The position numbers were made by a program, and so were the translations under genes. From Candidatus Sabulitectum sp. (GTDB lineage: Bacteria; Fermentibacterota; Fermentibacteria; Fermentibacterales; JCC-6), in NCBI GenBank assembly GCA_023136985.1, contig JAGLQD010000049.1, forward strand, positions 1 through 15,131: a stretch of DNA of 15,131 nucleotides, read 5' to 3'. Positions 1 through 7,474 of the stretch are shown piece by piece (within the stretch, counting starts at the first letter, position 1; each line of letters starts with the position of its first letter). Under the pieces are notes generated by a model. It did not search any database. It worked only from the letters and a program-made list of their open reading frames with translations, and had not been told where the DNA came from.

Positions 1-2
1 CC

Positions 3-1649
3 GGCAGCAGTTACCTCTGGGCAGGTAACTTATGGACTGCATGTGCGGGTGAGATAACCAGCAGTTGGCCTGACAGCATGGGCAAATGGGCAAGTTGTTC
101 TGATTACGGTGACTGGGAACTCAGGCCAAGTGATGGTTATCCCATGGAAAAGCTTGTTCCAGGTCCCGTAGCAGATGAACAGACCCAGTACGGATTCGAT
201 GACTGGTTACTTGAGTGGAACAGTGACCCTTACGGAATGGGTGTCTGGGAGGAGAACTACAGCTGGGCTGCTCCCGGTTACAACAACTTCATTGTGAACA
301 AGCTTGTGATAACCCACCACAATGAGTTCGGCAGCGGGGCATCTCTTGACGGTTTTGTTGCTGCGATCAGAGGCGACTGCGATGTTGCAACTGCCGATCC
401 GACCGATCCAGGACTTGATGACATGGTCTACTACGATGGACACGCGATCTGGGCCAACGGAAGTTATTCTTTTGAATATGTTTTTGACAATGGTGTGAGC
501 GCCAGTGATCAGGATGCTTATACCTATCAACAGAACCCCGATAACCCTCTTCCATCGTCTGACCCGGAAAACATCTACTACCACTACAACTACCTGGGAG
601 CTGACGGTATCCCTGATAATGATGTGGACCAGAATGGCGTAAGCGACCACTTCACCATACTTGCAAAGGTCGTGGGGAGTGATACCACATATGTAACAGA
701 TCCTCTTTCCGGTGTTGAACTTTTCACAGGTGGAATGCCTTACTTCAACTACAGCCACACAGTAGGGGATACCACATATCTTGTTGTACCCAGAAACCTC
801 TCCTACATGTGGGATTCTGATAATGTCGGTTCAACCGAGGATGATTCCGGTGAACCTGATCTTGCCACTCCATGCAATGGTTTCATTGGTTGGAGACTTC
901 TTGATTTCTACATTCTCAAGGCCGATCAAACCATAGAGAGACCTGCAGATGTATTTGGTGTTCCCATACCACTTAGCCACACATGGTGGAACTGGGAGGG
1001 AGATCCCGGTATCGACAGTGAGAAATATGATTACATGTGGGGTCTTAACCCGGACAACAGCGGCTCGTTCAGTGGCCCTGCTTACCTTGGCGGCTGGGTT
1101 GGCAACCCCAATACTCCCGAGGCAATGAATCCTACAAACCCGGGACCTTTCCCGATTGTGCATGATTCTCCTCTGAGTCTCAGCTATCCTGTATTCGATT
1201 ATCGTTTTCTGATCAGTATGGCACCTGTTGAGCTGGAAGACGGAGATTCACTGTTCGTGATCGGGGGATGGGTGACAGGCCTTGGGCTTGACGGTCTTAG
1301 AATGAATGCAGACCTGATGCTGGACGCATACTACAGGGATTCAGTGTGGGGACAGGGGCTTGGAATTGTCGATGGCGTGGCGAGTGGAACTGTTTCTTTA
1401 AGAATATCTCCAAATCCATGCTCGGGAGGCATGCTCTCTGCAGAGTTCAATCTTGGTTCACCATGCACAGCATCGCTGAATGTTTACGATGTTACAGGGC
1501 GTCTTGTTCAGAACAACAGCCTGGGAGAACTTGGTACCGGAATGAACGCTGTGAACATAGATGGCTCTGCTCTAAGCAGTGGAATGTACTTTGCAGTGCT
1601 TAAAACAGGCATTGGAACATCAAGGGGAAGTTTCGTGATACTCAAGTAG
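3..1649 (+). CDS. T9SS-exported protein with C-terminal type A sorting domain, 5' partial
   Basis: The reading frame is open from base 3, so the true start lies left of the window; the ATG at 78 is internal (visible product about 548 residues). The body is rich in Asp, Asn, Gly, Tyr and Trp, as in large secreted beta-rich proteins, and has an Asp-rich stretch near 670 (GIPDNDVDQNGVSDH) that resembles a calcium-binding loop. The last ~85 residues (from about 1386) match the T9SS type A sorting domain by pattern: ISPNP, then LNVYDVTGRLV, then LSSGMYFAVLKTG, ending in SFVILK. In known T9SS systems this domain directs passage through the outer membrane and is then removed, with cargo released or attached to the surface. 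The function of the body is not recognised. A hairpin terminator follows 18 bases after the stop. Confidence 0.85.
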   Translation, partial: GSSYLWAGNLWTACAGEITSSWPDSMGKWASCSDYGDWELRPSDGYPMEKLVPGPVADEQTQYGFDDWLLEWNSDPYGMGVWEENYSWAAPGYNNFIVNKLVITHHNEFGSGASLDGFVAAIRGDCDVATADPTDPGLDDMVYYDGHAIWANGSYSFEYVFDNGVSASDQDAYTYQQNPDNPLPSSDPENIYYHYNYLGADGIPDNDVDQNGVSDHFTILAKVVGSDTTYVTDPLSGVELFTGGMPYFNYSHTVGDTTYLVVPRNLSYMWDSDNVGSTEDDSGEPDLATPCNGFIGWRLLDFYILKADQTIERPADVFGVPIPLSHTWWNWEGDPGIDSEKYDYMWGLNPDNSGSFSGPAYLGGWVGNPNTPEAMNPTNPGPFPIVHDSPLSLSYPVFDYRFLISMAPVELEDGDSLFVIGGWVTGLGLDGLRMNADLMLDAYYRDSVWGQGLGIVDGVASGTVSLRISPNPCSGGMLSAEFNLGSPCTASLNVYDVTGRLVQNNSLGELGTGMNAVNIDGSALSSGMYFAVLKTGIGTSRGSFVILK

Positions 1650-1666
1650 TTACTTTTCGCATTATC

Positions 1667-1701
1667 GAGAATGGCAGGTTCCCTGGGTATCTGCCATTTT
1701 C
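1667..1701 (+). terminator. putative intrinsic terminator after the T9SS cargo gene
   Basis: A 13 bp stem pairs 1667-1679 with 1689-1701 (core aatggcag / ctgccatt, two G-U pairs) around a 9-base loop. The T-run (1697-1700) lies mostly within the 3' arm and is followed by a pyrimidine-rich stretch, so it is not a textbook U-tract. Its place 18 bases past a stop codon supports a role in ending that transcript. Confidence 0.6.
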
Positions 1702-1773
1702 ATATCCTTTCGCTTTTCTCAAATCTTCCATATAGTTTGTTCTTCAACAGATATCGTTAGTTAGAAGGAAGGA
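1702..1773 (+). promoter_or_regulatory. probable promoter/leader region with Shine-Dalgarno for the PH-like gene
   Basis: This AT-rich stretch lies between a terminator and a gene. TATAGT at 1731-1736 could be a -10 element, but no convincing -35 box sits 16-18 bp upstream. A good ribosome binding site, AAGGAAGGA (1765-1773), lies 7 bases before the ATG at 1781. The Shine-Dalgarno is well supported; the promoter is only suggested by position. Confidence 0.3.
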
Positions 1774-1780
1774 TGACAGT

Positions 1781-2188
1781 ATGGCTGGTTTTGAGTTCAA
1801 CCCCGGTGAAAAAGTTTTTGCAGATACCAACAGGTACACTCTTCAAGGAAACAAGGTAAAATTCCCTGTTCATTGCAGATGCATTGTAACCGATCAGAGA
1901 TTTGTCTACTTTGATATGGGTAAAATGGCCCCTTTCTACTTTCAACTGGGATTTCTGTTTCAGTTGATGATGAAGGGGAAACCGGTGACTTTCCCGCTCC
2001 ACAGTGTTAAACTGTCACGAGGCAAGTACGCAAGAAACAAAAAAACTCTCTCTGTAGCTGCAGATGACGGCAGAGAAATACTGCTGGACAACTTTGACAA
2101 GACTCTGCAGTGGTTCCAGAATGTATTGCAGCAGAACGGTATGAGCTTGACTCAAACCGGGGAAGAAGAATGGCGGATCACTGGCTGA
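1781..2188 (+). CDS. small PH/GRAM-like domain protein
   Basis: A 135-residue protein without signal peptide. The pattern GEKVFADTNRYTL, then CRCIVTDQRFVYFD, then a hydrophobic/aromatic segment (PFYFQLGFLFQLMM) and FPLHSVKLSR resembles bacterial PH-like or GRAM domains, in which a seven-stranded barrel is capped by a C-terminal helix (here about 105-122, DKTLQWFQNVLQQNG). Such domains often act at the inner face of membranes, but no ligand or partner can be read from the sequence. It begins at an ATG with a strong Shine-Dalgarno and lies between a terminator and a 77 bp gap, so it may be transcribed alone. The family call rests on pattern only. Confidence 0.7.
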   Translation: MAGFEFNPGEKVFADTNRYTLQGNKVKFPVHCRCIVTDQRFVYFDMGKMAPFYFQLGFLFQLMMKGKPVTFPLHSVKLSRGKYARNKKTLSVAADDGREILLDNFDKTLQWFQNVLQQNGMSLTQTGEEEWRITG

Positions 2189-2265
2189 ACAAACAGTGCT
2201 TGTGACCACAGGGCCGGTTCGTGTTATCTTTAAACATCACTTTCTTTTAATGAAATGGAGCATTC

Positions 2266-2958
2266 TTGTCGCGAATTCCTCTCATTCTGATCCCCTTTGC
2301 CATGAACATCTGTTTTGCTGATGTACTGTTCACCGATAATTTCAATGACGGTGACGATAATGGCTGGACACACCTGGGCGCAGCGTCATTCAAGGTTATC
2401 AACAGCGAGTACTTTGTTTATTCCCAGGGCAGCAGAGGGCTTGGCCTAACTCTTAACGGGAACGATTCCGGAGTAATGAGTACAGCTGATTACTCGATTC
2501 TCTGCAGCATTCTTGTTGAGTGCGGCACTGAAGCTGGAGTGCTGGCAAGGTATACTGGAGAGGACCAGTGGTACTACAGGATTGTTCTTAAGCCTTCTAT
2601 TTCAAAAATTTTTCTTGAAAGAAAGAAAAATTCCGGGCCGACGATAACACTGGACCAATATGACTTTGACTCATCCTTCGGTAGTCGCTACTGGATTCGC
2701 CTCCAGGTTCATGGAGATAGTGTACTGGGCAGGATATGGGAAGGGTCTCCGGATGATGAACCTGACATCTGGCATCTCGATGCAGTTGATGCAGTTCAAC
2801 AGGAAGAAGGGTCTTTCGGACTTTTTGCCGGTGGCTTCGGCAAGAATAAAGTTTCCTGGTCGAGTATTTTCGATGATGTTGTTGTTTCAACAGCCATTTC
2901 TCAGAATCTATCACAGGTTTCATGGGGATTCATCAAGTATATGGATACTCTGAAGTGA
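2266..2958 (+). CDS. exported concanavalin-A/LamG-like beta-sandwich protein
   Basis: A 230-residue protein starting at TTG 2266, with TGGAG 5 bases upstream; the ATG at 2302 would remove most of the signal peptide. Residues 1-18 (MSRIPLILIPFAMNICFA) look like a short signal peptide with cleavage before DVLF. The mature part opens with DNFNDGDDNGWTHLG and continues with GVLARYTGEDQWYYRIVLK and RYWIRLQVHGDSVLGRIW, the pattern of ConA-like/LamG or DUF1080-type jelly-roll modules that bind or act on glycans. No catalytic residues can be identified. Its stop codon overlaps the likely murJ start (GTGA, 2955-2958), suggesting coupled translation. The 77 bp before it carry no terminator and no clear promoter. 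Confidence 0.7.
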   Translation: MSRIPLILIPFAMNICFADVLFTDNFNDGDDNGWTHLGAASFKVINSEYFVYSQGSRGLGLTLNGNDSGVMSTADYSILCSILVECGTEAGVLARYTGEDQWYYRIVLKPSISKIFLERKKNSGPTITLDQYDFDSSFGSRYWIRLQVHGDSVLGRIWEGSPDDEPDIWHLDAVDAVQQEEGSFGLFAGGFGKNKVSWSSIFDDVVVSTAISQNLSQVSWGFIKYMDTLK

Positions 2959-4571
2959 CAAGGCAAGTCCGAAACCTCGGATCTCCTGCTCAGGAAGGCA
3001 GAAGCGTTGCCAGGGCTGCTGGATTGCTTGGTGTTCTTACTTTCATCAGCAGAATTCTTGGCCTTGCAAGGGATGTGGGACAGGCGGCAATACTGGGCAC
3101 AGGAATGGCAGCTGATGCCTTCACCATAGCGTTTATCATTCCAAATATTCTTCGCCGACTATTCGGGGAAGCCACAGTAGCTTCAGCACTGGTTCCCACT
3201 TACACGGAAACCCTTCTTAAAGATGGAAAGAAAGAAGCTGGAGAGCTTGCAGGAAAGATCCTTACATTCGTTGGTTCTGCTCTAGTGGTAGTTGTGCTCC
3301 TTGGAATGCTTCTTGCACCGGTTCTTGTAGATATGTTCGCAGCTGGTTTCAGCCAGGAACCTGGAAAAACAGAGCTGACAATTCAATTGCTTCGTCTTCT
3401 GTTCCCATACATTCTTTTTGTGGGAATTGCTTCTGTCTGCATGGGAATTCTTAACAGCCACCGGCATTTCCTGGGACCAGCTCTGGCTCCAATCCTTTTT
3501 AATGTTTCCGCTCTTATGGGTTTGTTTGTTCTGGCAGGTATGTGGAGAGCAGAGATGCCTGTATGGGCTTATTCAACAGGTGTGCTGGTGGGAGGAGCCC
3601 TTCAGCTTGCCATACAGATACCATTCATGAAAAGCAGAGGGATCAGCTTCAAGCCGGACTTCTACTGGAAAGATCCCAGATTCAAGCGGGTTCTTCTTCT
3701 TGCAGCACCAGCACTTGTGGGACTGCTGGCTGCGGAAGTAAACATTCTGGTAGATCAACTGATAGCATCATTGCTTTCAGAGGGAAGCGTTGCAGCTCTG
3801 TCGTACGGGTTAAGAGTGACCCAGGTTCCACAGGGGATCTTTGCAGTCGCTCTTGCAACCGCACTTCTTCCAACCCTCAGCAGGCAGACAGCAATGGGAA
3901 AGCTTGATGAAGCAGGTCGAACACTTGGTTTTTCTACACTGATAATCACCGGCATCATGCTTCCGGCAGCTCTTTATCTTGTTGTTATGGCCGAACCAGT
4001 TATCAGAGTAATGTTTTTCAGAGGAGAATTCACCGATACTTCTTTGCGACTCACTGCGGCTTCGCTTCGTTACTATTCAATGGGAATGGTGTTCTATGCA
4101 GCTGTAAAGATCACAGCTCCTGTCTTTTACGCATTGAAAGACACAAAAACTCCTGTCAAGATCGCAATCAGCTGTATGGGGCTGAACATTGTCCTTAATG
4201 CAGCTTTTACTTACGCCTTTATCAAGACTGGAATTGCTGAACCTCTCGCAGGCCTGGCTCTTGCCAGCAGTATTGCTTCCGTATTCAATCTATGGCTCCT
4301 CAAGTATAAACTTAAAGGAAAAGTAGGAAAGTCAGGAGTACCTTCTAAATCATGGATCGCTCTTTACCTCAGTGGTGGTGGGACCTTACTGCTTTTGCTC
4401 CTGGTGAAACCGGTAGTGGAAAAATTTGTTCATGCAGGAACCCTGCCAGGAGGAATCTCCATAGCAGTATCTGGAATTCTGATAATGGTTGTGTCTGTTG
4501 GTTTGTTCTTTGTTTCCGGGGGAGACCAGGTAAGGGAGACAATTATGAGAGTTATCAAGCGTGACCGCTGA
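2955..4571 (+). CDS. murJ: lipid II flippase MurJ (MviN family)
   Basis: MurJ moves the peptidoglycan precursor lipid II from the cytoplasmic to the periplasmic face of the inner membrane. The 538-residue length fits the family, and hydrophobic segments run throughout (about 14 expected). Family signatures near the N-terminus are RAAGLLGVLTFISRILGLARD, followed by ADAFTIAF, IPNILRRLFGEA and VPTY; the arginines in SRILGLARD and PNILRRLF correspond to charged residues of the substrate cavity in studied MurJ proteins. I prefer GTG 2955, which overlaps the upstream stop as GTGA; ATG 2922 would add 11 residues and overlap by 37 bp. The end overlaps uvrC by 11 bp. Confidence 0.93.
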   Translation: MTRQVRNLGSPAQEGRSVARAAGLLGVLTFISRILGLARDVGQAAILGTGMAADAFTIAFIIPNILRRLFGEATVASALVPTYTETLLKDGKKEAGELAGKILTFVGSALVVVVLLGMLLAPVLVDMFAAGFSQEPGKTELTIQLLRLLFPYILFVGIASVCMGILNSHRHFLGPALAPILFNVSALMGLFVLAGMWRAEMPVWAYSTGVLVGGALQLAIQIPFMKSRGISFKPDFYWKDPRFKRVLLLAAPALVGLLAAEVNILVDQLIASLLSEGSVAALSYGLRVTQVPQGIFAVALATALLPTLSRQTAMGKLDEAGRTLGFSTLIITGIMLPAALYLVVMAEPVIRVMFFRGEFTDTSLRLTAASLRYYSMGMVFYAAVKITAPVFYALKDTKTPVKIAISCMGLNIVLNAAFTYAFIKTGIAEPLAGLALASSIASVFNLWLLKYKLKGKVGKSGVPSKSWIALYLSGGGTLLLLLLVKPVVEKFVHAGTLPGGISIAVSGILIMVVSVGLFFVSGGDQVRETIMRVIKRDR

Positions 4572-6348
4572 TTCTTTAAGAAGATCCGTATCCACCGCAC
4601 CTGATCTTCCCGGAGTTTACAGATTTATTGATGACTTGGGGAAAACTCTCTACATAGGCAAGGCAAAAAGTCTTATCAACCGCCTTAGAGGGCATGTTTC
4701 CAATCAGGGTGATCTGCGGCACCGAGTTCTTCTGGAAAAGGCCATCACGGTACATTGGACAGTGACCAGAACTGAACTTGAAGCGTTGATCCTTGAGGCG
4801 GAACTGATAAGAACTCACAAACCGCCTTTGAATGTTGATCTGCGCAGTTCAAGCCGTTATCCATGGCTTGAGGTTACTACAAATGAAGAGTACCCCAGAC
4901 TTGTTATTACCAGAAGCCCGGATCGTTCTGTTGATATTCCAAGATTCGGGCCCTACCCGGATGCTGGAAATCTCAGGGCGCTTGTTACTTTTCTGCTGGA
5001 GCTTTATCCACTTAGGAAATGCAGAACCTCAAGACTTAGGCCCAGAAAAAGACCCTGCCTCATGGGGCAGCTCGATCGATGTCCTGCTCCGTGTACTTCC
5101 CACCGGAAGAGCGAATACGATCATCAAGTAGGTAAGATTATTTACATGCTCAATGGTCACTGGGATGAGGTAAGAAGCGGAATAAAGAAGCGTATGAAGG
5201 ACGCTTCAGACAGGATGTATTTTGAGCAGGCTGCTGAACTGCGAGACCTCTTGAAAAGACTTGATTCTTTTGGATGGCCTACTCCGGAGTCTGTGAGAGA
5301 AACTGTATCCAGAGATGTAATGGCTATTTCCGGCAACTGGGGCATAATAATCCAGGTAAGAAGCGGAAGATTCATGGGTAGTCTCCGACTGCCATTCAGC
5401 TCCCGCTGGCGGTATGCTTCTGAAAGCGAGAGGATCTCTATTCTTCTAAGGTCATACTACTCGGAGACTGGTGACATTCCAAGACAGGTTATTCTTGCTT
5501 CGGAAGTGGATGACTCGGATGTTCTGGTTCAATGGTTGAGAGAAAAGAGGAAAAGCGCTGTTGATATAATAGTACCGGAACGGGGAGATCTGAAATCCCT
5601 CACCGATGTCGCCCGGAAGGATCTGAAGCATTTTCTTGCAAAGCTTGAGTGGAAACACCCTGCCGGAAGGGGAGAGAGACTTGAGGCAGCACTGGAGGCT
5701 CTTGCAGATATCTTCAGCCTTAAGGCACCGCCTGGATGGATGGTCTGCCTTGATGCTTCAACCATACAAGGTCATGCTTCGGTAGCTGCACTGATCAGCT
5801 TTCGCAAAGGAAAACCCGACAAAGAGGGCTACAGAAGGTTCTCAATGGATAAGGAAATAGCTCAGAATGACCCTGCTATGATCGGAAACGCCGTTTCCAG
5901 ATTCGCTTCTCACCTGGAAGAGGAACACCCTGATATTTTTCTTGTGGATGGTGGCATAACACAGCTCAGAGCAGCATGGCTGGCCGGTGGACAGCTAATG
6001 CCCGGAACACAATTCATTGCTATTGCCAAGAAAGAGGAGATCCTGCTTACAGCACCGGATGAGAAGAAGATAAACCTGCGGGATAATTCTCCTCCATTGC
6101 TTCTTTTAAAAGCAATGCGCGACGAGGCTCATCGATTTGTAATTACTTATCACAGAACAATAAGAGCTGCAAGCCACCTCCATTCTGCTCTTGACGATGT
6201 TCCCGGTATCGGACCAGGATTAAAGGCTTCCCTTTTGAAACGATTTGGTAGTGTTGCTAGAATAAGAGCTGCCTCTGAACATGAGATTGCTTCAGTACCC
6301 GGAATTGGAAGAAAAAAGGCAATTTCATTAAAGAAGTCACTCTCATGA
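4561..6348 (+). CDS. uvrC: UvrABC excision nuclease subunit C
   Basis: UvrC makes both incisions around a DNA lesion after UvrA and UvrB have marked it. The 595-residue protein has the full family layout: GIY-YIG nuclease (about 15-95; GVY 18-20, YIGKAK 31-36); four cysteines C154, C166, C174 and C178, spaced like the [4Fe-4S] ligands of E. coli UvrC; a UVR motif that binds UvrB (about 203-237); an RNase H-like 5' nuclease with D398, D437, D463 and H524 at the catalytic positions; and a double helix-hairpin-helix (about 545-593: VPGIGPG, VPGIGRKK). The start is GTG, overlapping murJ by 11 bp. No key residue is missing, so it should be active. Confidence 0.96.
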   Translation: MTADSLRRSVSTAPDLPGVYRFIDDLGKTLYIGKAKSLINRLRGHVSNQGDLRHRVLLEKAITVHWTVTRTELEALILEAELIRTHKPPLNVDLRSSSRYPWLEVTTNEEYPRLVITRSPDRSVDIPRFGPYPDAGNLRALVTFLLELYPLRKCRTSRLRPRKRPCLMGQLDRCPAPCTSHRKSEYDHQVGKIIYMLNGHWDEVRSGIKKRMKDASDRMYFEQAAELRDLLKRLDSFGWPTPESVRETVSRDVMAISGNWGIIIQVRSGRFMGSLRLPFSSRWRYASESERISILLRSYYSETGDIPRQVILASEVDDSDVLVQWLREKRKSAVDIIVPERGDLKSLTDVARKDLKHFLAKLEWKHPAGRGERLEAALEALADIFSLKAPPGWMVCLDASTIQGHASVAALISFRKGKPDKEGYRRFSMDKEIAQNDPAMIGNAVSRFASHLEEEHPDIFLVDGGITQLRAAWLAGGQLMPGTQFIAIAKKEEILLTAPDEKKINLRDNSPPLLLLKAMRDEAHRFVITYHRTIRAASHLHSALDDVPGIGPGLKASLLKRFGSVARIRAASEHEIASVPGIGRKKAISLKKSLS

Positions 6349-7343
6349 CTTTTCCGCTTCTTGCTGCTTTAGTGCTGCTTACCCCTGTGTCTGGAGTTGT
6401 TTCCGGGGGGAGGATGCTCTCTTTCAACATGAAGAGTGGTCTGATCCCTGCAATCCAGTGGCTGTCTGTACCAGGCATCCCAGCGGCTGCTCCTGGAGAT
6501 TTCACTGAAATAACCTTCCAGACAGGCTGCGAAAACAGCTTTTCTGTAGTTTCATCAGGCAAAACCGCTGGTATTAATCCTCTGATAGCTTCAAGAGTAA
6601 CTGAAAATGGTTACGCTGCTCAATTTCTTCTGGGAGATCTTTCGATTTACGGTGTAGTTGATGATATCTCAGGAAGTTGTACCGCTTCATATGAGAACAT
6701 CACAATTGATCTTTGCGGTTCATCGCTTGAAGATGTTCACCCCGCAGGGGAGTACTCTGACGATTACATTCTTTTTGCCGCCACAGAGAACTCATCTGCG
6801 CTGGGAGTATCACTCCCTCTGGGAGAATCACTTTCAATCGGTCCTGCTTATGTAAGAGATGAAGTCGGGGGAGATTTCTGGCTGTTGTCAACGGTGGAAC
6901 TGGGTCCTTTCACTTTTGTTTCCGCTCCTGCGATCGATGGACAGAATAGCTATCAGAGACTATACGGTACTTTTGAATGCAGTGGCTCAGAGGTTTTGTA
7001 CGGCTGGAACGGCACTGACTGGTATGACCAGTATTCTTTCCGAGGTAATGAATTTCTCGCTGCAGTTTCAATAACTGTTCCCGGTGTGATGGCAGGATAC
7101 AGCCCGGATGACAATCTGCTTTTACTGGTATCACACAGGGAAGAAGGATGGTTTCAGGGGGAAATTCAGGGAAAATTCCTTGGAGTAACAGCAGGGGCGA
7201 ATCTGCTTCGAGCTCCAGACAATCATGTACACTGGGGTTTCAGTGCAGGTGTATCTGTGGGAAGCAATACTGCAAACGGTTTTTGGGGATCTCTTGCCAC
7301 CCCCTGGTATTCCCGGATAGCGGCCTCTTCCTGTGTGAATTAG
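6345..7343 (+). CDS. exported protein of unknown function coupled to uvrC
   Basis: A 332-residue protein whose ATG overlaps the uvrC stop (ATGA, 6345-6348). Residues 2-20 are hydrophobic (FPLLAALVLLTPVSGVVSG), consistent with a signal peptide. The rest lacks long hydrophobic helices and alternates short polar and apolar stretches, with many Gly, Ser and aromatic residues and a C-terminus ending WYSRIAASSCVN. This would suit a beta-rich periplasmic or outer-membrane protein, possibly a small barrel. I recognise no domain and assign no function. Linkage to uvrC is probably operon packing, not shared function. The tRNA-Leu gene begins 31 bp after the stop, with no terminator hairpin between. Confidence 0.75.
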   Translation: MTFPLLAALVLLTPVSGVVSGGRMLSFNMKSGLIPAIQWLSVPGIPAAAPGDFTEITFQTGCENSFSVVSSGKTAGINPLIASRVTENGYAAQFLLGDLSIYGVVDDISGSCTASYENITIDLCGSSLEDVHPAGEYSDDYILFAATENSSALGVSLPLGESLSIGPAYVRDEVGGDFWLLSTVELGPFTFVSAPAIDGQNSYQRLYGTFECSGSEVLYGWNGTDWYDQYSFRGNEFLAAVSITVPGVMAGYSPDDNLLLLVSHREEGWFQGEIQGKFLGVTAGANLLRAPDNHVHWGFSAGVSVGSNTANGFWGSLATPWYSRIAASSCVN

Positions 7344-7374
7344 TATATTTGGTGCGTTAACAAAAATGAGCCGT

Positions 7375-7462
7375 GCCGGGATGGTGGAATTGGCAGACAC
7401 AGCGGACTTAAAATCCGCTGCCCCACAAGGGCGTGAGGGTTCAAGTCCCTCTCTCGGCACCA
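7375..7462 (+). tRNA. tRNA-Leu(UAA), CCA encoded
   Basis: A complete class II tRNA. The acceptor stem pairs 7375-7381 (gccggga) with 7452-7458 (tctcggc, one G-U), followed by discriminator A7459 and an encoded CCA (7460-7462). T8-G9 follow the stem. The anticodon stem gcgga/tccgc encloses the loop cttaaaa, with anticodon TAA at 7409-7411, reading UUA (and UUG by wobble). A long variable arm (gccc/gggc) and the T arm 7435-7451 with loop ttcaagt are typical of tRNA-Leu. A36-A37-A38 is the known MiaA recognition feature, and miaA lies two genes downstream. The gene sits inside a protein-gene array, 12 bp before mutL. Confidence 0.97.
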
Positions 7463-7466
7463 CTCT

Positions 7467-7471
7467 GGAGG
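7467..7471 (+). promoter_or_regulatory. Shine-Dalgarno that fixes the mutL start
   Basis: GGAGG lies 3 bases before ATG 7475 and starts 5 bases after the tRNA CCA. It supports 7475 over the in-frame ATG at 7433, which lies inside the tRNA. Confidence 0.8.
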
Positions 7472-7474
7472 AAT

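Noticed and set aside
207..758. Minus-strand open frame of 183 codons
   Set aside because: Antisense to the T9SS cargo gene, with a composition unlike a real protein and no ribosome binding context; a shadow of codon bias.
2189..2265. Short hairpin-like sequence around cttgtgaccacagg, considered as terminator
   Set aside because: Only about five base pairs with a tiny loop and no T-tract; I also found no convincing -35/-10 pair in this gap.
4576..4590. 15-base direct repeat ttaagaagatccgta, also at 13354-13368
   Set aside because: The copies lie in uvrC and the nitroreductase gene, in unrelated contexts and with no flanking similarity; one such match is not surprising in 15 kb.
5745..5770. 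UvrC catalytic motif reads LDASTIQG rather than the FDISH form of E. coli
   Set aside because: Other bacterial UvrC proteins also vary here (for example DNSNIQG types), and the catalytic Asp is retained; not evidence of lost activity.
7131..7463. Minus-strand open frame of 110 codons beginning VPREGLEPSRPC across the tRNA-Leu
   Set aside because: This translation is a familiar false gene produced by the antisense strand of tRNA-Leu; it also runs through the coding region at 6345-7343.
7433..7474. Upstream ATG extending mutL by 14 codons
   Set aside because: These codons are the T arm and acceptor stem of the tRNA; the family N-terminus and the Shine-Dalgarno both fit ATG 7475.
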